Assembly: GCA_029560875.1 (NCBI GenBank)
Contig: JAKQKB010000089.1
Span: 1-64,000 of the forward strand
Direction: 5' to 3'
Source: Bacteroidota bacterium
GTDB lineage: Bacteria > Bacteroidota > Bacteroidia > Bacteroidales > Tenuifilaceae
DNA: 64,000 nt
The translations under genes and the position numbers were made by a program. The notes beneath the pieces were generated by a model. It made no database searches. It saw nothing but the letters and a program-made list of their open reading frames with translations, and had not been told where the DNA came from. Shown piece after piece: positions 43,646 to 51,378 of the stretch (positions are counted from its first letter, which is position 1; each line of letters begins with the position of its first letter).

Positions 43646-45016
43646 TTATCTATACCATTGCTGATTTGTTATCATCAAAGCTTCCTGCACGGTTATTCTC
43701 GCACCATTGTTATAAGCTGCAACAAAAGCATCATTAACTTTGGTTGTATTCCAAATCATCATTCTAAAATCTCTTGCCTCGCGGTACTCTCCAAAAGATC
43801 CAATGGAGTATTTATACCAGCCGTCATGTTTTTCGGTTCTAACTTCGTGGTTTATATTGTACCTGAGGAAGTACTTTTTTATGTTGATTGGTTTGTGACC
43901 TGCAGCAACCTGTACCCTATAGTAGACACCTTTTTCAGGCTCTAGCATATAAGGCATCATATTGGGCTCACTCTTCGCAACTTTTTTAGGCTTGTCCTTA
44001 ATTTCTTGGTAGCGAATTGGAATTTCAACTCCACCATCAGTTTCTGATTGGGTAAAACTGGAACTAACGCTCTGACCTTCGGTTCCAGAGTAAGTTGTAA
44101 GTGTTGATGCAAGAATTCCATCGAGATATTTTGGATCTAAGTTGTTGAGGTTTACATCTTTTTGAATGATGTCAATAACCCTTGTAGCATCATTTAGTAT
44201 ATACGAGAACTTCCCCGATAATTTAATGGTAACATCTCCTGAGCCATCGGCTGGGATTAATCGATACGATACAACAAACTTAGGATCGGCAGGTAGATTC
44301 ATCCAAAGGAATTTAACTTTCTGATCCTTGAATGTAAATATGGCATCCTTTGATTCTATTGCTTCAGCAGTAAATCCAGTTGGTATTTCCTCCTCTATTT
44401 TTGCAAATTTTTCAGCATTAGCTTTGTTTACAAGAAGTTTTACCATCAAGTCATTGGCCTCCCCCGTTGGCATTGGTGTTTGGCGGATACAGCGCACATT
44501 GCTAGCTAGCAATGTAACTGGAGCTTGGACTGGAATAATATTTTGAAATTCACCAATATCGACTATTAAATTGGGGTCTATTCGGGTGGAAGGATTTATT
44601 GATATTGAGTTTGATTCAACATCGGTAGTTTTTCTGTCGTTATCTATTATGTATGCAAAGTTTCCTTTTAGGTTGAATTGTCCTTTAAGCCTTTCGTCAA
44701 CTTTAACTCTGTAAGTAAATTTAATTTCCTTGTCCGAAGGCATCTTTAGCCAAATGAACTTAACCTTTTGATCCTCAAAGGAGAAATCGCCATAGGATGA
44801 CTCTACTAATTGTGCCGTTAAGCCAAGTGGTAGTTGTTGTTGGAATCGAGCAAATCCATCGATATTACCTTTTTTTAGGATTATTTCGACATCGAATTCG
44901 GTACCTGCATTAATTGATGCGGGTGCATTAATGGTTAAAGTTACATCGCTACTTATGAAAATGTTCATAAGCATTACTCCAACCATGTTAAATAGCACAA
45001 ATAGTAACCTTAGCAT
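43646..45016 (-). CDS. Secreted protein with two repeated domains and a C-terminal SPOR domain
   Basis: 456 residues. Signal peptide-like start. Two similar beta-domains: residues about 25-150 and 185-300, sharing GFARFQQQLPLGLTA against KFAKIEEEIPTGFTA and FSFEDQKVKFIWLKMP against FTFKDQKVKFLWMNLP. Near the C-terminus is a SPOR-like segment (YYRVQVAAGHKPI, then GWYKYSIGSF), a peptidoglycan-binding fold specific for glycan strands lacking stem peptides. It is followed at 6 bases by the TSP3/EF-hand gene. Together they look like a wall-to-outer-membrane pair; that is inference. Confidence 0.78.
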   Translation of the reverse strand: MLRLLFVLFNMVGVMLMNIFISSDVTLTINAPASINAGTEFDVEIILKKGNIDGFARFQQQLPLGLTAQLVESSYGDFSFEDQKVKFIWLKMPSDKEIKFTYRVKVDERLKGQFNLKGNFAYIIDNDRKTTDVESNSISINPSTRIDPNLIVDIGEFQNIIPVQAPVTLLASNVRCIRQTPMPTGEANDLMVKLLVNKANAEKFAKIEEEIPTGFTAEAIESKDAIFTFKDQKVKFLWMNLPADPKFVVSYRLIPADGSGDVTIKLSGKFSYILNDATRVIDIIQKDVNLNNLDPKYLDGILASTLTTYSGTEGQSVSSSFTQSETDGGVEIPIRYQEIKDKPKKVAKSEPNMMPYMLEPEKGVYYRVQVAAGHKPINIKKYFLRYNINHEVRTEKHDGWYKYSIGSFGEYREARDFRMMIWNTTKVNDAFVAAYNNGARITVQEALMITNQQWYR

Positions 45017-45212
45017 TCGGCCTAAGTTCTTGGTTTAGGTTCGGTTTAGGTATAATTTAGTACAATAATAATAAATTATTACAATAGTTAGTACAGAATT
45101 AGCCTAAAATATTGGCTTTTGTCGTATTTATGATTTGATTTTATTTCAACAAAAACTATTTAAATATCAGATATACAGATTAATATACTGTTGATAAGTA
45201 AGTGCGTATTTT

Positions 45213-46883
45213 TTACTTATACGAGAATGTGCTACCTCCGAGGAATTCTCTGATAATTGAGGTTGGTGGAACCTCTTTGTCAGAAATTGGCGAAAAGTAG
45301 CTTAAGAATTTAAGTAAACGCATAGCCTCATCGTATTCTGGTTTATTAGAAGGAACTTCCTGTAAAATGGGCTCTGCATAACTTTTAAGGATTCCGAATT
45401 CGAGCAATAATGCGGAGTTGAACATTTCGTCGGCCTCCTCTTGGTATGGGAATATGTTTTTATCCTCGCCTCGGCGAACACTTTCCCATCGGCTGATTGT
45501 ATCGTAAGCGCTGTAGCCTCTGTATCTGAAATCTCTAACTATACGTCGAATTAATCTATTGTCGGTAGTTGGAATTCTGTTTATGCCATCAATTGAAAGA
45601 GATGTTAAAGCCGAAATGTATACTTTGAATTTTTTATCTGCTGGGATGAGTGGTGTAAGCTTGGGATTTAACGCATGAATCCCTTCTATCACAATTATTC
45701 CGTTATCTTCAATTTTGAGTTTTGTGTTGTCGAAAAATCGTTTGCCCTGCTCAAAAGAGAATTTGGGTAGATTAACTTCCTCACCGTTTAGCAGTTTAAT
45801 CAAATCGTTGTTGAAATAGGTAATGTCAAGCGCCTCTAGTGCTTCAAAATCATATTCGCCATGCTCGTCGCGTGGTGTGTCTTCACGGTTTACAAAGTAA
45901 TTATCTAAAGAAATTGTATAGGGTTTTAGTCCGTTCACTTTTAGATGAACTGCTAATCTTTTGGCAAATGTTGTTTTTCCTGATGAGGAAGGACCTGATA
46001 TGAGTACTACTTTAACATTGTTTGGAGAGTTGTGTATTTTATCGGCAATACGAGCAACCTTTTTTTCGTGAAGTGCTTCAGATATCTTTATGAGTTCACT
46101 TGAATTTCCTTTTTTTACTTCATCGTTAATTGCTGCAACACTTTCAACACCCAATATTTCTACCCAATTTTTATACTCTTGGAAGATATCAAACATTTTG
46201 TTTTGCAGAACCAAATCCTCTACTTCTTCCGGGTTAAAACGTTTCGGGATTCTCAAAAGCATTCCATCATAGTATTTCACTAAATCGAAGACTTTTAGAT
46301 ATCCAGTAGATGGTACTAGGCTACCAAAGAAATAGTCAGAAATATCGCTTAAATAGTAAACCGAAGTATATAGTTTTGGTCTGGTAATGAACAGTCTTGC
46401 TCTATCGTGATAGCCTGAGTTTTGAAATATTTTTACAGCATCAATGGTCAAAACTTTATCGCGACGGAAAGGAAGGTCGGCAGCTATAATTTCCCTCATT
46501 TTATCACATATTGTAAAAATTAGTGGGAGTTCAAGCGATTGGTTGCATCCATCAATCTCGCAATAAAAGCCTTTGGATACAGAGTGCTCAATCCTTACCT
46601 TGGAGTTTGGAATTATATCGCGAACTGCTTTTTGAAGCACGAAGAAAAGCGAACGTTGGTACATTCTCATTCCTGCTTGGTGAGTAATGTCGATGAAGCG
46701 AATTGTTTTTGGTGTAAAGACTTCGTAATCCAGTTCTTTAATCTGGTTGTTAACCATTGCTCCAAGTATTTGATGCTTTAGTTTGATTTCGAATATGCGA
46801 GCAATGTCATGAAGCGATAATCCTGGAGTTATATGTACTTTTTGGTTAGTGTTTTCAATTACAATTTCAACCTCTTTTCTCAT
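45213..46883 (-). CDS. Nucleoside kinase with N-terminal TGS-like and ThrRS-like regions
   Basis: 556 residues. The N-terminal 70 residues are TGS-like (IENTNQKVHITPGLSLHDIA). The next part resembles the threonyl-tRNA synthetase editing region, and the second half is a uridine kinase-like P-loop kinase: GPSSSGKTTFAKRL, DNYFVNREDTPRDEHG, IVIEGIHALNP. This fused architecture is a known bacterial family annotated simply as nucleoside kinase. Substrate unknown. A separate udk is present at 60076-60699, so this is not the only uridine kinase homologue. Confidence 0.88.
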   Translation of the reverse strand: MRKEVEIVIENTNQKVHITPGLSLHDIARIFEIKLKHQILGAMVNNQIKELDYEVFTPKTIRFIDITHQAGMRMYQRSLFFVLQKAVRDIIPNSKVRIEHSVSKGFYCEIDGCNQSLELPLIFTICDKMREIIAADLPFRRDKVLTIDAVKIFQNSGYHDRARLFITRPKLYTSVYYLSDISDYFFGSLVPSTGYLKVFDLVKYYDGMLLRIPKRFNPEEVEDLVLQNKMFDIFQEYKNWVEILGVESVAAINDEVKKGNSSELIKISEALHEKKVARIADKIHNSPNNVKVVLISGPSSSGKTTFAKRLAVHLKVNGLKPYTISLDNYFVNREDTPRDEHGEYDFEALEALDITYFNNDLIKLLNGEEVNLPKFSFEQGKRFFDNTKLKIEDNGIIVIEGIHALNPKLTPLIPADKKFKVYISALTSLSIDGINRIPTTDNRLIRRIVRDFRYRGYSAYDTISRWESVRRGEDKNIFPYQEEADEMFNSALLLEFGILKSYAEPILQEVPSNKPEYDEAMRLLKFLSYFSPISDKEVPPTSIIREFLGGSTFSYK

Positions 46884-46934
46884 AAGTTCAATTTTTTAAT
46901 AAAGATAATAAAAATAAGAATTTTGATGATGTTT

Positions 46935-47750
46935 TTAAGCGTTGCAAGCCGATATTCCATCAACATAATTAATAGATGTAGTAGCTGTTATCTTTAAGTT
47001 TTCCTCCATGAGGAATTTGAGAATCTTTGTGCTTCCACTTGAGTATAATTCAATGCTAGGCGAGTTTTGTGTGGTTGATAAAAGGCCATTTTCCTTAAGT
47101 ACTTTTTCCGTTTGGCGTGCTACTGCAGGGGCTGGGTCAATTATTGTAATACTTTCAGGAATAATTTTCTCCAATACTGGTCTTAAGAAAGGGTAGTGGG
47201 TGCAACCTAAAACAATATGGTCGATATTGCAGTCGAGCATTGGTTCAATGTACTTTCGGAGAAGGTTCTCGGATTCCTCAGAATTGGCCATACCCGATTC
47301 TACCAACTCAACCAAGCCTTCGCCTATTTGGTAGCAAACATTTACATCGGATGCAAACTTTCTACTTGTTTCAATATATAGTCGACCTTTAAATGTGCCA
47401 GCCGTTGCCAAAACACCAATGCTTTTAGTTTTGGTGTTAAGTGATGCAGGTTTAATTGCTGGTTCCATGCCAATAAAGGGCACGTTATAGTTTCCTCGGA
47501 GAAAATCGATTGCAGCAGCGGTTGCTGTATTGCAAGCCACCACAATGGTTCTGCAACCTTTGTCGAGTAAAAACTTTGTGATGCAGTTGGAGAGTTCAAT
47601 AATCCTTTCGGGTTGCTTGGGTCCATACGGACAATTTGCAGAATCGGCAAAGTAGATAAACGATTCGTTTGGTAGAATCTTTACCAATTCTTTTAATACC
47701 GAAATGCCTCCTGCACCAGAATCGAAAATTCCAATTGGATAATTAGACAT
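46935..47750 (-). CDS. murI: Glutamate racemase
   Basis: 271 residues. The two catalytic Cys motifs are VACNTATAAA and LGCTHYPFL, with the N-terminal IGIFDSGAGGISVL. It makes D-glutamate for peptidoglycan. It lies 20 bases downstream of the Skp-caspase gene. In many Bacteroidales murI directly follows bamA-skp-skp, so the caspase fusion has been inserted into that conserved order. Confidence 0.96.
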   Translation of the reverse strand: MSNYPIGIFDSGAGGISVLKELVKILPNESFIYFADSANCPYGPKQPERIIELSNCITKFLLDKGCRTIVVACNTATAAAIDFLRGNYNVPFIGMEPAIKPASLNTKTKSIGVLATAGTFKGRLYIETSRKFASDVNVCYQIGEGLVELVESGMANSEESENLLRKYIEPMLDCNIDHIVLGCTHYPFLRPVLEKIIPESITIIDPAPAVARQTEKVLKENGLLSTTQNSPSIELYSSGSTKILKFLMEENLKITATTSINYVDGISACNA

Positions 47751-47770
47751 TAATAAGTAATGGTATTATT

Positions 47771-50098
47771 TCATTTTAACTTTAAACTTTGCCATGAGTT
47801 TGAAATATCAGGACTTGTGTTAACCACAGGATTCTGGGCTTTACCATTTACAATTAGCGATTGTTTTTTTACAACATCAACAATGTAGTTGCTTAATTCA
47901 GATAGTGTGATATCGCCTTTCGATTCGTTTAATTTTTTTAATAGGTAATATGTGAACAAACCATGATTCTTTTCTTTAAGAGGGTGGGCTGTTTCTTCAT
48001 TGCTTGTAGCACTAAAAACCACACAATTCCCTGTTAGCATGTTTGTTTTTGGTCTTACTTTCACACCTCTACCCTGAGCAAGAGAGCCTTCGCGAGCGGC
48101 ACCACTAAAACAGGCATCGAGAAAAACAAAAACGCCCTGCGAGGGATTTGCATTCAACTTTTTGTAAATGTCATCGACCTTAAGCGCCGTTTGAGGCATA
48201 GTAGAATTACCGTCTGTAGGTAAAATGTATGCACTCTTGTCGTTTTCATCAGGCATTCCATGTCCTGCATAGTAAAATATAACTCTAGCTTGCCCCTTGT
48301 ATGCTTCAATTATATCATAAATCCATTTTAACTCACCCAGCATTTCTCCGTAAGAACCATTTAATAATAGATGAACGTTGTTGGAGGGTATTCCCAGTGT
48401 TTTCTTGCAGTACTCTGAAAAAACTTTTGCATCGTTTTGTGCAAATGATACTTGAATTTCATTTTTGTAGTTCTCGTTTCCGATTACTAGTGCAAAGGTT
48501 TTATCGTTAACCACTTTTGTTAATGGTATATTTATATCAATAGGGTCTTTCCCAACTATTATATCTTTACTTTCAACTTTTGTATTGCTAACAACCTTTT
48601 CGTTTTTTGGGATGTCTACTTCTATGGGTGAAAAGTTATAGGTAATATTATTTGCCATATAAGTGGTGGCCTGTTTGCTATCATATGTGTATGATTTCCC
48701 ATTCACAGGATTTTTGATGGTAACTTTGGCTAATGTTAAGGAATCATTGCTAATGTAATAATCCTGATTTTCAAATTTTACTGAAGCCCAATTTTGCTTC
48801 AACATTTGTGCCTCGGCAATTGGTACGCTTACAGCAAACTGTCCAACTTTAGGCGATACAATTAAATATGTTTCGTTTTCGGAATCATAAGGGGTTAATG
48901 TCAATTCTTTCCAATCGATACCTTTACTGTATTCTTGTTTGAATGATTTTAGTGCCTCATCCGTTAGTTGCTGTACTTTAATTTTTCGGGTTTGTTCATT
49001 TACACGTTTCTGATAGTCAGTGATTTTTTCAAATTCCCCTTTCTGTTGCCATTCGTTTATTCCATGCTCAACATAGTTCTTAATGAAGTAGTTCGGCGAT
49101 GAATTCAAGTGCGCGATAAAGTTTTCGTCAATTAAAATAATGTCGTTTTTAAATTCAGAATAGTTAAAATGGTCCTTTACAATTGCGGAGTCAATGATTA
49201 ATGGATAACTTTTGCTTACTGCATATTCAACTAATAAGTCTTTTACTTTTAAATAAATTGGTTTTAACAATTCATCTCGAAGAGTAAAGAAATCCAGATC
49301 AGCAGCTTTTATTGACTCCTGTATCCTTTGGTTTAAATCCATAAGTTCATTTTCTTTTTGTTCACGAATGGCATTGGAATAATTGTACTTATTTTTATCA
49401 TACTCCTTATATTTTTCGGCATATTCCGCTTGAGATTTTTCTAACTGGTTCATTAACATGCTTTTTTTAGAATCAAGTTTTCTTAATGCCTCGGTATATT
49501 CTGCTTGTACTTTAACTATATTATCGCTTCCAATCGTTCTGATTTTCTTGTCAACAGAATATTTTGCTTTAAATGAAGGTTTTGTTGAAGCAATTTTCAG
49601 TTCATATTTTATCAATTCTGTTAAATCGTTTGTTGTTTCTTCATTAACTACAGTTACCTTATTTTTGTCAAATACGTAAATGAAATTATACTTTTGTTTA
49701 ACGGCCTTAGTGGCATTATCTACTTTCATGTAAATTGGACTGTATAGTTCGTTCAACAAACGGAGATAATCTTGTTGAGCAGTTTCTTGAAACTCTCGGG
49801 CTTTTTGTTCGAATTCAAAAATTTCTTTTTCTTTTAGTTCTCGGGTAGCATCGGTATAACTATTCTTATTTTTAGTATAATCTTCAATTTTTTTATTAAA
49901 TTCAACTTGAAGGGCATCTATTTGTTCCTTTAATTTTTGAGCATGCTTTTCCAGTTTTGCATCGGCAATACTTCGCTCGGGCATCGCTTGTATTATATCT
50001 TCAAGATTGTAGTAGCCTATTAGGTAACTTTCCTGAGATTGTGCTCTGTTGAAGCCTAGCATTAGCGCAATTAATAGTATAATGATCTTAGTTTTCAT
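47771..50098 (-). CDS. Fusion of two Skp-like chaperone modules with a caspase-like (C14) protease
   Basis: 775 residues. Signal peptide 1-22. Residues 24-170 are an OmpH/Skp-type domain (EQIDALQVEFNKK, IYVFDKN) close to the adjacent Skp protein. Residues about 185-335 form a second, more diverged Skp-like domain with a long helical hairpin (SMLMNQLEKSQAEYAEKY; LIIDSAIV). Residues 336-480 form a linker domain (INEWQQKGEFEKITDYQKRV; VGQFAVSVPI) that I have seen with Bacteroidota caspases. Residues 530-775 are a caspase-like domain with His613 (YYAGHGMP) and Cys663 (FLDACFSGA). The dyad is intact, so it should be an active periplasmic peptidase, probably after Lys/Arg or Asp. It follows skp, is preceded by a hairpin terminator, and precedes murI. 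Confidence 0.88.
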   Translation of the reverse strand: MKTKIIILLIALMLGFNRAQSQESYLIGYYNLEDIIQAMPERSIADAKLEKHAQKLKEQIDALQVEFNKKIEDYTKNKNSYTDATRELKEKEIFEFEQKAREFQETAQQDYLRLLNELYSPIYMKVDNATKAVKQKYNFIYVFDKNKVTVVNEETTNDLTELIKYELKIASTKPSFKAKYSVDKKIRTIGSDNIVKVQAEYTEALRKLDSKKSMLMNQLEKSQAEYAEKYKEYDKNKYNYSNAIREQKENELMDLNQRIQESIKAADLDFFTLRDELLKPIYLKVKDLLVEYAVSKSYPLIIDSAIVKDHFNYSEFKNDIILIDENFIAHLNSSPNYFIKNYVEHGINEWQQKGEFEKITDYQKRVNEQTRKIKVQQLTDEALKSFKQEYSKGIDWKELTLTPYDSENETYLIVSPKVGQFAVSVPIAEAQMLKQNWASVKFENQDYYISNDSLTLAKVTIKNPVNGKSYTYDSKQATTYMANNITYNFSPIEVDIPKNEKVVSNTKVESKDIIVGKDPIDINIPLTKVVNDKTFALVIGNENYKNEIQVSFAQNDAKVFSEYCKKTLGIPSNNVHLLLNGSYGEMLGELKWIYDIIEAYKGQARVIFYYAGHGMPDENDKSAYILPTDGNSTMPQTALKVDDIYKKLNANPSQGVFVFLDACFSGAAREGSLAQGRGVKVRPKTNMLTGNCVVFSATSNEETAHPLKEKNHGLFTYYLLKKLNESKGDITLSELSNYIVDVVKKQSLIVNGKAQNPVVNTSPDISNSWQSLKLK

Positions 50099-50155
50099 TG
50101 AGATATGGATTTGAAATATAAACGTAGTATTTTTTTTTGAATGTAAGAAATAAAA

Positions 50156-50185
50156 AAAACTTGGTTACCGAAATAACCAAGTTTT
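50156..50185 (-). terminator. Terminator after the second skp gene
   Basis: AAAACTTGGTTA / TAACCAAGTTTT, a 12-base stem with a 6-base loop and a T-run on the minus strand. It separates bamA-skp-skp from the Skp-caspase gene, which starts 58 bases on, so that gene needs readthrough or its own promoter. Confidence 0.85.
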
Positions 50186-50204
50186 GCTTAAAACTGTAAA
50201 TAAT

Positions 50205-50747
50205 CTATTTTTTCTGAGGTACTGTAGTGTCGTTTATCCCTAATTCTTTTATTACTAAAGGCAAAATATCGGTGCTTTGCTCAGAGAAGTACAGCAATAC
50301 CCCATAGCTTGTGTCGAAAACGTAAGTAAATCCATTTGCTTTGGCAACCTTTTTTATAGCAGCATCCGCTTTATCCATTACTGGCTTCATAGTTTCAGCA
50401 TTGAAGCGTTGGTAATCTTGTTCTGCGGTTTGTTGAAACTCCTGTGCGCGTTGTTGCATCTCTTGAAGTTCTTTTTCCTTCATTTCGCGGATTGCATCGG
50501 AGAATGTTGCACGTTTCTGTATATAATCCTGATATTTCTTATTGAACTCAACTTGTAGTTCTTCAATTTGTTCCTGTAGGGTTTGAGTATATTTCTTCAA
50601 TTTAACTTCTGCGCTATCGCGGTCGGGCATTTTCGATAACAACTCTTGGCTGTTAATATGTCCAAACTTGAAATTTTGTGCTTTTGCATTAATCCCAGCA
50701 ATCGATAAAATTGCACCAACAATTAGTAATGTTAATACGTTTCTCAT
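50205..50747 (-). CDS. OmpH/Skp family periplasmic chaperone (second copy)
   Basis: 180 residues. Signal peptide (cut near INAKAQ). A beta-strand core at both ends (FGHINSQELL; FTYVFDTSYG) encloses a long charged coiled-coil arm (about 45-125), the jellyfish-tentacle layout of Skp, which shields unfolded outer-membrane proteins on their way to BamA. Its first two-thirds closely resembles the first module of the downstream Skp-caspase protein. A TATATTTG box lies 22 bases upstream of its start. Confidence 0.93.
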   Translation of the reverse strand: MRNVLTLLIVGAILSIAGINAKAQNFKFGHINSQELLSKMPDRDSAEVKLKKYTQTLQEQIEELQVEFNKKYQDYIQKRATFSDAIREMKEKELQEMQQRAQEFQQTAEQDYQRFNAETMKPVMDKADAAIKKVAKANGFTYVFDTSYGVLLYFSEQSTDILPLVIKELGINDTTVPQKK

Positions 50748-50769
50748 ATTTTAAGTTGTTTAGTTTTGG

Positions 50770-50777
50770 CAAATATA
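50770..50777 (-). promoter_or_regulatory. Candidate -7 element (TATATTTG) for the second skp gene
   Basis: TATATTTG on the minus strand, between the two skp genes, about 22 bases before the start codon. No -33 box. It could allow extra expression apart from bamA. Confidence 0.4.
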
Positions 50778-50785
50778 GTATTTAA

Positions 50786-51295
50786 TTATTTATAGCCCAG
50801 TTTTTGTAACACCTCCTCGCTTTTATCATGTCTAGGGTTGGTGTATAGCATATTGGGGGATGCTGCGGAGTCAAATATTACGGCATATCCGCCCTCTACT
50901 GCAATTTCCTTTACTGTGTTGAAAACTTGATCTTGAATAGGCTTTACAAGTTCTTCCCGCTTTTTGAAGAGCAAACCATCTCGGCCAAAGTATTTCATTT
51001 GGAGTTCCTTGGTTTGGCGTTCCTTTGTAATAATCTCATCCTCTCTCTTTTTTTTCATATCTTCAGTTAAGAGAACTTTCTCAGCTTGGTAATCTTTGTA
51101 AAGTTTGTCAATCTCAGCGTATTTTTCTTCGATTTCTTTCTGGTATTGTTCCGAAAGTTTATCAATTTGCTCCTGAGCTGCTTTATAGGAGGGTATCTTT
51201 TTAAGGATATAGTCTGTATCTACAAAAGCAAACTTTTGAGCCCATAAACTTGTTCCAATTATGAGAGCCAATAATGTGAATAGTAGTTTTCTCAT
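50786..51295 (-). CDS. OmpH/Skp family periplasmic chaperone (first copy)
   Basis: 169 residues. Signal peptide ending LWAQ. Core strands KFAFVDTDYIL and GGYAVIFDSAASP flank a Lys/Glu-rich coiled-coil arm. It is directly downstream of bamA, the usual place. It differs from the second copy in arm sequence, so the pair is an old duplication. A TAACTTTG box is at 51340-51347. Confidence 0.94.
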   Translation of the reverse strand: MRKLLFTLLALIIGTSLWAQKFAFVDTDYILKKIPSYKAAQEQIDKLSEQYQKEIEEKYAEIDKLYKDYQAEKVLLTEDMKKKREDEIITKERQTKELQMKYFGRDGLLFKKREELVKPIQDQVFNTVKEIAVEGGYAVIFDSAASPNMLYTNPRHDKSEEVLQKLGYK

Positions 51296-51339
51296 GGTTT
51301 TTATAATATGGATTTTAGGTTCAATTGCAATTTACTTGC

Positions 51340-51347
51340 CAAAGTTA
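51340..51347 (-). promoter_or_regulatory. Candidate -7 element (TAACTTTG) for the first skp gene
   Basis: TAACTTTG on the minus strand, 45 bases upstream of the first skp start, in the gap after bamA. It fits TAnnTTTG, but no -33 box was recognised. Confidence 0.45.
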
Positions 51348-51378
51348 TAATGTTATTAAATCTTTGGGTTAACTATTG

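Noticed and set aside
45194-45220. ATAAGTAA/TTACTTAT hairpin at the end of the nucleoside kinase gene
   Set aside because: AT-only stem that includes the stop codon and has no T-run, too weak to call a terminator.
45213-46883. TGS-kinase fusion as a new architecture
   Set aside because: This nucleoside kinase layout is a known, widespread family.
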